The translations under genes and the position numbers were made by a program. From the NCBI GenBank assembly GCA_016935315.1, contig JAFGRD010000169.1, forward strand, positions 1-64,000: a stretch of DNA of 64,000 bases, given 5' to 3'. Under the pieces are notes generated by a model, which saw nothing but the letters and a program-made list of their open reading frames with translations, did not search any database and had not been told where the DNA came from. Origin of the DNA: Pirellulales bacterium (lineage in GTDB: Bacteria; Planctomycetota; Planctomycetia; Pirellulales; Thermoguttaceae). Positions 44,309-52,888 of this stretch are shown here, in pieces (within the stretch, counting starts at the first letter, position 1; each line of letters starts with the position of its first letter).

Positions 44309-45580
44309 ATGCGCGTCCACCTGGAATATGGCCGGACGGGGCTTCAGGTGGAGCTGCCCGAGAAGCACGTGGTCAAATGCTTGGGCTATCGGCCCTGCGA
44401 GCCGCTGCCCGATCCGGAAGCGGCCGTCGTCGAGCGTCTCGGCCGTCCGACCGGCGCGGCGCCCCTGGCCGAACTGGCCCAAGGTCGCCGCAACGCCTGC
44501 GTGGTCATCAGCGACGTCACCCGGCCGGTCCCCAATCAGCTCCTCCTACCACCGATCCTCTCCACGCTCGAGGCCGCCGGAATCGCCCGCGAGCAGATTC
44601 TGATCCTGGTGGCCACCGGCATGCACCGCCCCAACCTGGGCGATGAGCTGGTCGAAATGGTGGGCCGCTCGACCGTCGCGAGCTATCGGATCGAAAACCA
44701 CGACGGGCGGGACCTTTCCTCGCACGCCTATCTGGGCAATTCGCCGCGGGGTGTTCCCACCTGGGTCGATCGCCGCTACGTCGAGGCCGATCTGAAGATC
44801 ACGACCGGGCTGATCGAGCCGCACTTCATGGCCGGTTTTTCCGGCGGGCGGAAGCTGATCTGTCCCGGCCTGGCGGCGCTGGAAACGATCCGGGTCTGGC
44901 ACGGCCCCGACTTCCTCGAGCACCCCAACGCCCGCAACGGCTGCCTGCGGGAGAATCCCGTCCACGAGGAGAACACATGGATCGGCCGCCGGGCGGGCTG
45001 CGATTTCATCGTCAACGTGGTGATCGACGCCCGGCGGCGCGTGCTGGCGGTGGTGGCCGGCGACATGGAGGCCGCCTTCGCCGAGGGCGTCGTCCTGGCC
45101 CGGCGGCCGGTGACCGACACCCTGGCCGCGCCGGTCGATATCGTGGTGACCACGTCGGCCGGCTATCCGTTGGACACGACGTTCTACCAGTCGATCAAGG
45201 GGATGGTGGCGGCCTTGCCGATCCTCAAGCCGGGCGGGACGATCATCCTGGCCGCCGGCATGAGCGAAGGGATCGGCAGCCCCGAGTTCCAGCGGCTGTT
45301 CGAGGAAAACGCCTCGCCCCAGGCCTTCATGGACCGCATCCTCCATAGCGACTACTTCGTGCTCGACCAGTGGCAGCTCGAAGAGCTGGCCAAGGTGCTG
45401 CGACAGGCCAAGGTCAAAGTCGTCACCGACGGCCTCGCGCCCGAGACGCTTCGCCGCCTGTTCGTCGAGCCGGCCGAAAGCGTCGAGACGGCGGTCGCCG
45501 AGGCCCTGGCCGAGCACGGCAGCGAGGCCACCATGGCCGTGATTCCCGACGGCCCCTACGTGATGGCGGAAATTGTGTGA
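44309..45580 (+). CDS. larA: LarA-family nickel-pincer racemase/epimerase
   Basis: A 423-residue member of the lactate racemase family, which uses the nickel-pincer nucleotide cofactor to racemise or epimerise 2-hydroxy acids by hydride transfer. The cofactor and catalytic residues line up: His106 in ATGMHRPN, His172 in GLIEPHFMAG, the cofactor-linking Lys182 in FSGGRKLICPG and His198 in VWHGPDF (compare His108, His174, Lys184, His200 of the Lactobacillus enzyme). The true substrate may differ from lactate, since many homologues act on other hydroxyacids. LarB/LarC/LarE, needed to make the cofactor, are not in the window. GGAGGAG precedes the ATG. Confidence 0.88.
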   Translation: MRVHLEYGRTGLQVELPEKHVVKCLGYRPCEPLPDPEAAVVERLGRPTGAAPLAELAQGRRNACVVISDVTRPVPNQLLLPPILSTLEAAGIAREQILILVATGMHRPNLGDELVEMVGRSTVASYRIENHDGRDLSSHAYLGNSPRGVPTWVDRRYVEADLKITTGLIEPHFMAGFSGGRKLICPGLAALETIRVWHGPDFLEHPNARNGCLRENPVHEENTWIGRRAGCDFIVNVVIDARRRVLAVVAGDMEAAFAEGVVLARRPVTDTLAAPVDIVVTTSAGYPLDTTFYQSIKGMVAALPILKPGGTIILAAGMSEGIGSPEFQRLFEENASPQAFMDRILHSDYFVLDQWQLEELAKVLRQAKVKVVTDGLAPETLRRLFVEPAESVETAVAEALAEHGSEATMAVIPDGPYVMAEIV

Positions 45581-45809
45581 AGACCCCCAGCGATACGCTG
45601 CGCCAAACCGGTGGCACCCTGTTGTCGCGGCGGCCGTCGAGCGGCTGGTCGATCTGGCGGTCCGACAGCGGGCGATCCTCATTTCTTCACACGACCCGAT
45701 CGTCTGGAAGACCTACCAGAAGGCCGGTCCCGATTGGCTCCGCCGGCTTCGCGAGATCTCGGATCGGGCCGTGAAGCGATATCGCAGCCGAAACCTCGGC
45801 AGGGGCTGA
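45573..45809 (+). CDS. Small hypothetical ORF overlapping the end of larA
   Basis: A 78-residue frame starting at TTG with an 8-bp overlap on the larA stop region. The middle, with WHPVVAAAVERLVDLAVRQ, ILISSHDPIVWKTYQKAGPDW and LRRLREISDRAVKRYR, has the GC-rich third positions of real genes here and a helical, basic character. I recognise no family. It could be a genuine coupled small protein or chance; the non-ATG start and lack of a clear ribosome binding site keep confidence low. Confidence 0.4.
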   Translation: MCEDPQRYAAPNRWHPVVAAAVERLVDLAVRQRAILISSHDPIVWKTYQKAGPDWLRRLREISDRAVKRYRSRNLGRG

Positions 45810-45871
45810 TCTCCGCGCTTCTTCACGTCGATGCCGATCAAGACGAAGACACGCGCCGTGAGCCCACCGCC

Positions 45872-47299
45872 TCAGTCAACGTCTTCTTCGACCAGATAGA
45901 CGTTACCCTGTTTCAGCCCCAGGTAGTGAAATCGCTTGGCCGAATCGAACGGCAATCGGGCCTCGGGCACCGTCCAGATAGCCTCGTAGCGACGGGCCGC
46001 CTCCTGGTCGTCGACGACGGTGAACGCCTCTTTGCCGCGGGTGGCCGCGTAGACGTAGTGCGCGCCGTCGGGCGTGAACGTCAGGTACCCAACCATGTCG
46101 TAGCGTCGATTGCGCCGGCCGTCGACGACCACGAACGAGGCGTTGCCCAAGCGGGCGATATGGCCCCAGCGGCGGCCGTCGCGGCTGAACGTCAGCGTGC
46201 CGCCGCCGACGCGATCGAAGGGGCGTTGCGGGCGGCCGTCGAGCACGACCGTCTCCGTGCCACCGGAGGTCGCCGTATAGGCCAGCCGCCGGCCGTCGGG
46301 ACTGAAGCGAATCTCGGCGACCTCATCGAACGGCGTCCCCTCGTGGTCGCCGGCCACCACCAGCCACTTTTCGCCGGCTTCGGCCGCGTAGACCAGCGTC
46401 CTGCCGTCGGGGTCGAATTGCAGCGTGCCGTCGCCGATCGCCTTGTAGGGTTTTTGCTCCTGGCCATCGACCACCACCAGCCATTGCCCATCGGGCCGCA
46501 TGGCCGCGTAGGCCAACCGGTTGCCGTCGCCGTTGAAGACGAGCTGGCCCAGGTTCTCGTACGCCGGTTGCGGCTGCTGATCGACCACGACCGACCACTG
46601 CCGCTTTTCCGCGGAATAGGCCGCGAAGGCCATGCGGCGGCCGTCGGGGCTGAAGCGGATGCCGGTGCGCGAGCCCAGGTAGTCAAACGGCCCGCCCTCC
46701 TGGTCGTCGAGGACGATGTGCCACTGTTGTCCGAGCCGGACGCCGTAGGCCAGCCGGCTGCCGTCACCGCCGAAGACGATCGCCCCGTCGAAGATCTCGT
46801 CGTAGGGCTTGCCCGGCTTGTTGTTGACGACCACGACGCGTTTCCCATCGGGCAACAAGGCGACGTGTGCCAGCCGCCGGCTGTTGGGGCTGAACACGGG
46901 CGGGCCGACCCGGTCGTAGGGCCCCTGTTCCCGCTGGTTGACCACAAGATACCACTTCCCGGCGGCCGAGGCCGCGTAGGCCAGCCACCGGCTGTCGGGG
47001 CTGAACTGCGGGGCGGCCACGCGATCGTAGGCCTTCTGGGAGCGGCCGTCCACAACGACGGCTTGCCCGGCTTGCGAAGGTTCGATGGAGGCCAGCCGCC
47101 GCCCGTTTGGGCTGATTACCGCCGAATCGTACTGCTCCGAGGGCAACGGCCCCAGCAGCGTTTCGGTATAGCGCCGATTGACCGGCGCCTGGGCGACGGC
47201 GACGCCCGCCACCGTCAGCATGACAGTCAGCATGACAGCCGGCATGACAGTCGGAACGGCAGGCAGCAGGATCCCCGCGGCGTTGTCTTTGCAGAACAT
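45872..47299 (-). CDS. Exported beta-propeller (TolB/PD40-like repeat) protein
   Basis: A 475-residue protein with a signal peptide (1-37) and about nine repeats of about 44 residues. Each repeat follows the pattern F(S/N)PDGRRLAY-A-xxGxxWxVVVDGxxxxPYDxVG, for example at SPNSRRLAHVALLPDG, SPDGRRMAFAAYSAEK and DPDGRTLVYAAEAGEK. Such WD40/PD40-type propellers serve as ligand or protein-interaction platforms in the periplasm. The signal peptide's hydrophobic core has been lengthened by three 12-bp DNA repeats. The next gene on the same strand ends 8 bp upstream, so the two are probably co-transcribed. Confidence 0.85.
   Translation of the reverse strand: MFCKDNAAGILLPAVPTVMPAVMLTVMLTVAGVAVAQAPVNRRYTETLLGPLPSEQYDSAVISPNGRRLASIEPSQAGQAVVVDGRSQKAYDRVAAPQFSPDSRWLAYAASAAGKWYLVVNQREQGPYDRVGPPVFSPNSRRLAHVALLPDGKRVVVVNNKPGKPYDEIFDGAIVFGGDGSRLAYGVRLGQQWHIVLDDQEGGPFDYLGSRTGIRFSPDGRRMAFAAYSAEKRQWSVVVDQQPQPAYENLGQLVFNGDGNRLAYAAMRPDGQWLVVVDGQEQKPYKAIGDGTLQFDPDGRTLVYAAEAGEKWLVVAGDHEGTPFDEVAEIRFSPDGRRLAYTATSGGTETVVLDGRPQRPFDRVGGGTLTFSRDGRRWGHIARLGNASFVVVDGRRNRRYDMVGYLTFTPDGAHYVYAATRGKEAFTVVDDQEAARRYEAIWTVPEARLPFDSAKRFHYLGLKQGNVYLVEEDVD
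47214..47249. repeat. Three 12-bp tandem repeats inside a signal-peptide coding region
   Basis: GTCAGCATGACA occurs at 47214-47225 and 47226-47237, with a two-base variant GCCGGCATGACA at 47238-47249. Read on the minus strand the repeats encode the VMPAVMLTVMLTV part of the propeller protein's signal peptide. Confidence 0.9.
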
Positions 47300-47306
47300 G
47301 TGGGAG

Positions 47307-48917
47307 TCACTCCGCCGGACGTTTCAGCTTCGAGGCCATTCCGTTGATGTACAAGTAGTACTCGCCGGGGTGCTGGGCGAATCGCTTCCGGGCCTCGGCG
47401 AGCACGGCGGCCGGGTCGAGTCGAGGGCAGCCGACCACGAACGGGGGCACCTCGTCTTCTTCGAAGTCGAGCACGATATCCCAGACGAGGATCTTGTTGC
47501 CCGACGGATCACTGACGGCCCACTCGCGGAAGTCCTCCAGGTGTCCGTATCGCTCGAAGAAGATCTCGTGCTGCGGATCGTACACGCTCGGCACGTGTTC
47601 GTAGAGGAATCGGGAAACGGCCGTCGGCAAGCAGAATCGTTCGGGTCTTGCGGGGTGATACTGTTGCAGGGTGTACACCGCCGGCACGAAGGCAAGTGCC
47701 GCCCAAACGCCGATCACCCACCGCGGCTTGCCGGCCAGCCACCCGAGGATGCACCACAACATGGCGAAGAAGAGGAACAGGAACCAAAGGCAGTAGCGGC
47801 AGATGTGAACGGTGCCGCCGCAATTGATGTTCTGCCCCCGCGTCTGCGACCAGTCGAGGATCAACAGGCAAAGGACGCCAAACACGACGGCCCGGGGCTG
47901 CACGCGGACCTTGCCGAGACAGCACAGGACCAGCAGCACCACCAGGATGGGCAGGGCGAACACCCAGTTGGCAAACATGCCCAGGTCTGGATCGACCCAG
48001 AAACTCGCCATGCGCCCGATCGGCAACAGACTACCGAAGAACTCCTCGCGCCTGGCCAGCAGCGAGGGGGTCAGGATGCCGTGCCGCAGCATAAAGTACG
48101 CCGGGTGCAAACCCATTAGGACCACGGCGGCGGCCAGGGTGAGCTTGTGCCGGGAAACCAGTTGCCATCGCTGCTCGAAGAAGCCGAAGCCCAGTGCGAC
48201 CAGTGAGAGGATGGCGAAGGGTGGGTTCTGGGGCGACGCCGCGGCGAACCAGGCGGCACACGCCGCATAGCGCCGCGCCAGGAAGTAGACCATGGCGGTC
48301 GAGGTGGTCATCACGGTGAAGAACTCAGTGTGCGCCTTGTCGATGAACCACAGGACGGGGGAAAACAGCACCATCAGGATCAGGCTCAGCGCGGCCAAGG
48401 GGCCGAGACGGCGCCCGGCGATCTGAACCGCCACGAACAGCAGGACGACGTGCAGCAGGTTGAAGCTCAGGCCGACGTCCAGCCCCAGCCACTTCAACGG
48501 CCAGTAGAAGACCGCCGCCAACGACGAGTAGAACCAGAAGTGGCAACAGTCCATCCCGCCGTCCGCGTCGCGAAGGACCCACAGCCCTTCCTTGATGGCC
48601 TCGTAAGACACCGGGTTTGCGCCGTCGTCGAAACCGAAGTAAGCGTCGTGAATGGCGCCGGCACGATCGGTCGGATAGGGTGTGCCATTCTCGGCGACGC
48701 TGAAGAGCGTCAGGTAGTACTCGGCCCCGTCACCGATGCGCCGCCCGACCCCGAGGTCGCAGATGCTCCAAAACGCCAGGCCGCAAAGCAACAGGAGGTT
48801 GAACGTAGACAGATCAACCGGCCGCCGGAGCCCGGACCGGTTGCCCGCGGGAGCTTGCACGCCGGTTGGCCGTGTCCCCGGATCGCAACGCGGGTCGGCA
48901 AGCGGCTCATCCACCAT
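47307..48917 (-). CDS. Integral membrane glycosyltransferase-like protein
   Basis: A 536-residue protein with a hydrophilic leader (about 35 residues), then about ten to twelve membrane helices. A large first extracytoplasmic loop contains GAEYYLTLFSVAENGTPYPTDR and other acidic and aromatic residues, as in GT39/GT83-type polyprenyl-phosphate-sugar transferases. A soluble C-terminal tail of ~100 residues (FFERYGHLEDFREWAVSD ... EYYLYINGMASKLKR) follows. The acidic DxE-type catalytic pair cannot be assigned confidently. Start at 48917 overlaps the nitroreductase stop by 11 bp. It may glycosylate an exported protein or lipid. Confidence 0.72.
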   Translation of the reverse strand: MVDEPLADPRCDPGTRPTGVQAPAGNRSGLRRPVDLSTFNLLLLCGLAFWSICDLGVGRRIGDGAEYYLTLFSVAENGTPYPTDRAGAIHDAYFGFDDGANPVSYEAIKEGLWVLRDADGGMDCCHFWFYSSLAAVFYWPLKWLGLDVGLSFNLLHVVLLFVAVQIAGRRLGPLAALSLILMVLFSPVLWFIDKAHTEFFTVMTTSTAMVYFLARRYAACAAWFAAASPQNPPFAILSLVALGFGFFEQRWQLVSRHKLTLAAAVVLMGLHPAYFMLRHGILTPSLLARREEFFGSLLPIGRMASFWVDPDLGMFANWVFALPILVVLLVLCCLGKVRVQPRAVVFGVLCLLILDWSQTRGQNINCGGTVHICRYCLWFLFLFFAMLWCILGWLAGKPRWVIGVWAALAFVPAVYTLQQYHPARPERFCLPTAVSRFLYEHVPSVYDPQHEIFFERYGHLEDFREWAVSDPSGNKILVWDIVLDFEEDEVPPFVVGCPRLDPAAVLAEARKRFAQHPGEYYLYINGMASKLKRPAE

Positions 48918-49431
48918 ATCGATTGAACCACGCCCGCTGGTCGAAAGGGAGCTTCTTCTTCTGGGTGCCCGGCTCGGCGGGCACGCCGATCGGCAGCAGG
49001 ATTCGCACGGCCTTTCCCTCGGGAACGCCCAGCAGCTCTCCGAGGCGGGCCACGCGGTCTTCGCTGCGCAACACGCCGTCGAGCCACACGGTGGCGTATC
49101 CCAAGGCGGTAATCGCCAGGAGCATGTTTTCCACGGCGGCCGCACAATCCTCGGCGGCAAACGAAAGGTCGCCCAAGATGGGCCGCGGGTCTTCCACACA
49201 GGCGATCACGGCCTTGGCCGAACGGCAGACGGGCTTATCGACGATGCGGGCGATTTGCCCCAGCAGCTTCGGATCGTCGACCACCACGAAGGAAGCGACC
49301 TGCTCATTCTTGGCCGACGGCGCCTGGATACCCGCCTGAATGATCCTCCCCAGGTCTTCCCGCAAAACGGCCGCATCGGTGAAATCGCCCCGATAGCTGT
49401 ATCGTTTCTCGATGGCTTCGAAGAGATCCAT
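48907..49431 (-). CDS. Nitroreductase-family flavoprotein
   Basis: A 174-residue FMN-dependent oxidoreductase of the compact nitroreductase type. It shows DLFEAIEKRYSYRGDF (FMN-binding Arg/Ser), IIQAGIQAPSAKNEQ, LSFAAEDCAAAVENMLLAITALGYATVWLDG (short of 31 residues in the helix-turn) and the ILLPIGVPAE end. A consensus AAAGGAG 5 nt before the ATG fixes the start at 49431. The physiological substrate (nitro compound, quinone or enone) is not evident. It overlaps the downstream membrane protein gene by 11 bp. Confidence 0.9.
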   Translation of the reverse strand: MDLFEAIEKRYSYRGDFTDAAVLREDLGRIIQAGIQAPSAKNEQVASFVVVDDPKLLGQIARIVDKPVCRSAKAVIACVEDPRPILGDLSFAAEDCAAAVENMLLAITALGYATVWLDGVLRSEDRVARLGELLGVPEGKAVRILLPIGVPAEPGTQKKKLPFDQRAWFNRYGG

Positions 49432-49528
49432 GGGAACTCCTTTGGCTGACGATTTCGCCCGGAGCAGGGCCGCTGCACGCCCTTTCTCCTTCGTGTTCAC
49501 GCAACCTGTTTCTGACGAGGCCCTCGCG

Positions 49529-50647
49529 CTATTTCTCCGGACGGCAGTAGGAGAGGGCCAGCAGGGCATACCCGGTAACCAGGGCGGAATCGCCCTCCAT
49601 CCAGCGGACGTTTTCGTTGATCCAGGAGCCATCGGGCCGCTGGCGGCGGGCGAGCTCCTCGACCAGGTCGCGGCGCCAGTCCCGCGGGACGCCCTGGGCG
49701 TCCTCGATCTGGCCCAACCCGGTCGCGGCAAGCGCCTTGGCGAAGACGTGATAGTAGTAGTACAGTCCCGCGTCGCCCATGCCCGGATTCGAGTTCAGCC
49801 CGTAGTGCTTCTGGATCCACTCCAGGGCGGCCTTGACCCGGGGATCGTCGGGCCCGACGCCGGCGTAGATCATGCTTTTCAGTCCGGCATAGGTCATCGA
49901 GCCGTAGCTGCGCAGCCCGCCGTCGGGCGTCTCACCGGCCTGGCTGCTGCCGCCGGCGGCACAGGTGTAGTAGAAGCCCTTGTCGGGGTTCTTGGCGGCG
50001 AACGGCGTGGTGTTGTGCTCCGACTCGAGGTTCTGGCAGCGGGAGACGAAAATCAGCGCCTTCTTGACGGCCTCGTCGTTGGGTCCGTTGCCCGCGGCCC
50101 GCAAGGCGTCGATCAGAAAGCTCGTGTTCGAGAGGTCCGGCCGTTTGTGCTTTCCGTAGCCCGCGCCACCATAGCTGGTGCTGGTCTGGTCGTGCTCCTC
50201 GTCTTCGTCCCATTGAATCCCCTTCACGAAGCGATCGGCGTTCTTGAGCAACTCGTTGTAGCGGCCATCGCGATTGGCCTCGGAAAAACAGACGATCGCC
50301 AGGCAGGTCTCGTAATTGCGATAGAGTGTGTCCTCGCCGTAAATGCCCCCGTCGTGGCGGACGAAGCCCTCGAGGTACTCCAGGCTCTTAGCCACCAGCG
50401 GGTCGCCGGGCGAGCGGCCGTGGCGCAAGATGCCGGTGGTCACCAGCGAGGTAACTCCCGGGCCGGCGTATCCGGCATAGGAGCCATCGGGCGCTTGGGC
50501 CTTGGTTTGCAGAAATCGGATTGCGCGATCGACCGTTCTCTGATAGGTCGTCGCGTCGATTCCCGAAGAAGCGTCGGCCGCCGGCGCAGAAACCGCGGCC
50601 AGCCAAGTGAGCAAAACGGCGAGAACAGCGAGTGATCGTCTGGGCAT
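49529..50647 (-). CDS. Exported prenyltransferase/squalene-oxidase-repeat protein
   Basis: A 372-residue exported protein (signal peptide 1-28) built of alpha-alpha repeats of the prenyltransferase/squalene-cyclase toroid type. Repeat marks include AIRFLQTKAQAPDGSYAGY, SLEYLEGFVRHDGGIYGED, and the C-terminal LARRQRPDGSWINENVRWMEGDSALVTGYALLAL with the QW-like RPDGSW. The DxDD acid motif of true squalene cyclases is absent, so a structural or binding role is more likely than cyclisation. GAGG lies 6 nt before the ATG at 50647. This family of exported repeat proteins is common in planctomycetes. Confidence 0.85.
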   Translation of the reverse strand: MPRRSLAVLAVLLTWLAAVSAPAADASSGIDATTYQRTVDRAIRFLQTKAQAPDGSYAGYAGPGVTSLVTTGILRHGRSPGDPLVAKSLEYLEGFVRHDGGIYGEDTLYRNYETCLAIVCFSEANRDGRYNELLKNADRFVKGIQWDEDEEHDQTSTSYGGAGYGKHKRPDLSNTSFLIDALRAAGNGPNDEAVKKALIFVSRCQNLESEHNTTPFAAKNPDKGFYYTCAAGGSSQAGETPDGGLRSYGSMTYAGLKSMIYAGVGPDDPRVKAALEWIQKHYGLNSNPGMGDAGLYYYYHVFAKALAATGLGQIEDAQGVPRDWRRDLVEELARRQRPDGSWINENVRWMEGDSALVTGYALLALSYCRPEK

Positions 50648-50955
50648 TACATACCTCAACAGGTCCGGGGGGAAGGCCTTCTTGAAGGCCGCGGGATTGC
50701 CGCTTTCTGCAATGAACTCCAATCCGCAAGTATCGATTATTCCGCTGCGTCGGCTCGCACCGTGCCGAGGCATCCACCTGAATTGTAGCCCGGCCAAATG
50801 GCAAATCCAGCCAGGCAAAGGCCAGCGACGAGAGGGACGATGCGGAAGCTGGTCGGCCGGCTTGAGCACCATCCCGATGATGAGCCTGCTCGGCCCGACA
50901 GACCGGTCTGAAAGCTATGCGATTCCCCCCCTTGCGAATGGTCTCGACGGGGCGG
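50648..50955. other. Intergenic region between groES and the prenyltransferase-repeat gene
   Basis: 308 bp with no recognisable gene. I see no strong terminator for groES and no consensus promoter for the downstream gene. Confidence 0.4.
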
Positions 50956-51243
50956 CTATGGGACGATCGCCAAGATCTCGTCCTCGTTCATGATCAGCAG
51001 CTCTTCGCCGTCCACGGTGACCTCGGTCCCGGAATACCCGCCAAAGAGCACGCGGTCCCCTTCACTGACCTCGTGTTCGGCGCGGGTCCCGTCGGCCAGC
51101 AGCCGTCCATCGCCGACCGATAGCACGCGTCCCTGCTGCGGTTTCTCTTGGGCCGCATCGGGCAGAACGATGCCGCCGCTGGTGGTCTCCTCCGGCTCCA
51201 ACCGCTTGATCATCACCTTATCGCCCAAGGGCACCACTTTCAT
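50956..51243 (-). CDS. groS: Co-chaperonin GroES without adjacent groEL
   Basis: A 95-residue GroES, the lid of the GroEL chamber. It has VVPLGDKVMIKRLEPEETTSGGIVLP, written here as overlapping 20-residue halves PLGDKVMIKRLEPEETTSGG and IVLPDAAQEKPQQGRVLSVG, which includes the mobile loop. The GDRVLFGGYSGTEVTVDGEE and LLIMNEDEILAIV end is intact. Length and motifs are normal. AGGAG lies about 9 nt upstream of the ATG. No groEL follows and no CIRCE inverted repeat is visible upstream, so it is an orphan copy, possibly one of several. Confidence 0.95.
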   Translation of the reverse strand: MKVVPLGDKVMIKRLEPEETTSGGIVLPDAAQEKPQQGRVLSVGDGRLLADGTRAEHEVSEGDRVLFGGYSGTEVTVDGEELLIMNEDEILAIVP

Positions 51244-51832
51244 CGTCGGTTTTCTCCTGAAAGGAAACCACTTTCGAGACTGCCGATCGAGACTGCCGAT
51301 AAACGGCAAATCCATTTTCGCATGGCGTTCGGGCGAGCACAAGAGGCTTGCCTTAGGGCCCTTGCGGGGGGGCAGCATGCGGTCGGTTCCTTTCCCAGCC
51401 CCGCCGGGTGAAAAAGACCTTGCACCATGCCGACAGGTCGCTACATTGGAGAATAGTCGTGTTGTCGAGTCAGATTTCCTCTTTTCGTGAGGGCAATTGG
51501 AACCTGCGGCAGCGGCCCGCTTGACCACGATCGATCCCCACACCACCGAGTCTTCCCGCAGGCTTTCGGTGTGCGCAAACCCGCAGACGCGTTCAACGTG
51601 ACTCGGGGTCGAGTCCTGGCTGGGGAAGGCCGCAAACGGCGCGAGTGAGCGAGCGCAACGTCTTGGCAGCAGGGCTCTTGCACGAGCCTGGGGCAGCACG
51701 CTGCAGACCCATGAGGCGGTCCGCTCGCTCGACCGGGATTCTTCCCGCACACGCGCCTGCGGCCGGCGCGGGACGACCGCCTGAACCGACAACGTACGAC
51801 CCCACAACGCACGAAGTCCGATTGCACCTCAA
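51244..51832. other. Long non-coding stretch upstream of groES
   Basis: About 590 bp separate the groES start from a terminator-like hairpin at 51.84 kb. I see no gene with family features on either strand, and open frames lack ribosome binding sites. It must contain the groES promoter but no consensus pair stands out. Confidence 0.4.
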
Positions 51833-51867
51833 CCGCCTCCTCACGTTCGTGGGGAGGCGGCTTTGTT
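51833..51867. terminator. Strong hairpin with T-rich tail
   Basis: CCGCCTCC-T-CACG (51833-51845) pairs with CGTG-G-GGAGGCGG (51848-51860), a 12-bp stem with one internal mismatch and a two-base loop. On the plus strand CTTTGTT follows, the layout of an intrinsic terminator. On the minus strand, where the nearest gene ends 66 bp upstream, the tail is only TTGAGG. It probably ends the minus-strand trio transcript, but the better T-tract faces the other way. Confidence 0.6.
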
Positions 51868-51926
51868 CAGGCCCAGCGACTTGAAGAGCCGCGTCTGCGG
51901 AGCCGACGAGATTGACAGACCCGGCC

Positions 51927-52457
51927 TTACGGGCTGGCAGGCTTTTTGGAATTGTGGATGGCTACCGGAATGGCCACCGCCGTGGCCACGATGCCGGCAA
52001 TCACCCAGGGATTTCCCAGGAAAGAGCAGAGCGGGCTCTGTTGGCGGACCAGCGTCTCGCGGACCACGACGTGCCGTGGCGCCGAAGGCGGCGCGGCGTT
52101 TGGCGCCCAGGCCCGATAGACTCCCCGCGCCCTGCCGGCCACGATCTCGTACGTTCCGTCGCGCAGTCCGCTGGCGGCAAAATAGCCGGCCGGGTCCGTG
52201 ACCGTGGTCGTGTCTCCGCCTTCGAGGCGACGCAACGAGACATTCACGCCACCCAGGGCGGCCCCGTTCGCGTCGATGGCCCTGCCCTGCAGTGCGCCGC
52301 CCCGGCCCAACGCCACGCTCATTCTGGCCGCACCCGCGGCGACCTGGGGCTGGGCGGTGCCCGTGGTCACCGCCGCCTCGAGGACGGGCGCGGGGATGAG
52401 CATTCCCAGGCAGGCCAAGCCGAGCATGGCAGCCTGCAACATTCTGATGCGTTTCAC
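51927..52457 (-). CDS. Exported carboxypeptidase-regulatory-like protein with C-terminal membrane tail (paralogue 1)
   Basis: A 176-residue protein: signal peptide (about 1-28), a small beta-sandwich of the carboxypeptidase-D regulatory type (ALQGRAIDANGAALGGVNVS, VTDPAGYFAASGLRDGTYEIV), a Pro-rich stretch (WAPNAAPPSAP), a membrane helix and a short basic end. The tail reads LGNPWVIAGIVATAVAIPVA then IHNSKKPASP. I chose the GTG at 52457 because AAAGGAG lies 7 nt upstream. It is the most divergent of three tandem paralogues. Function is unknown; a cell-surface or outer-membrane-vesicle role is plausible from the architecture only. Confidence 0.82.
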   Translation of the reverse strand: MKRIRMLQAAMLGLACLGMLIPAPVLEAAVTTGTAQPQVAAGAARMSVALGRGGALQGRAIDANGAALGGVNVSLRRLEGGDTTTVTDPAGYFAASGLRDGTYEIVAGRARGVYRAWAPNAAPPSAPRHVVVRETLVRQQSPLCSFLGNPWVIAGIVATAVAIPVAIHNSKKPASP

Positions 52458-52888
52458 TGTACAGCTCCTTTCCCAGTGTGGTTCTCGTTCGTTGTTCAGG
52501 CCAAGCAGCCGCGTGCAGCCGGAGCACGAGCGGGACCTTGCCATGAAAGCTCTCGAACCAAGGTGAGACGTGTCTTCGGGTTTCGCAGATTCTCCGCCCC
52601 CACGTCGATGCGTGAGGGGCTCCGCCCTCGCCGCGCACGGTGACATTCACCAGCGGTGTTCTCGACGAGGCGAGAGTCTCTGCGGGCTAGAAGAGAGGGC
52701 GGAATCCTACAGGAAACGCCGCCTGAGGAGAAGACCATTTCTTGGCAATTCTTGGTCGATTGCCAGGGAAACGGAGCAGACTGCGAGGCAAGGCGAAAGC
52801 GATGTGCCGAGGCAACGGGCGCAGCAGGGGGGGACCTGCCGTCCTCGGGCCACCAGCGGCGTGCGGACAGTTTTCTGCGCACAGCCCC
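52458..52888. other. Intergenic region between paralogues 1 and 2
   Basis: 431 bp without a recognisable gene. A CCCTTAAGGG palindrome overlaps the stop codon of paralogue 2 at 52.89 kb. I see no consensus promoter, though the gap's size suggests paralogue 1 has its own. Confidence 0.4.

Noticed and set aside
51645-51884. 79-codon plus-strand frame between groES and the trio
   Set aside because: It runs through the terminator hairpin, is low in family signal and lacks a ribosome binding site.
51244-51926. CIRCE heat-shock operator for groES
   Set aside because: No TTAGCACTC-N9-GAGTGCTAA-like inverted repeat is present.
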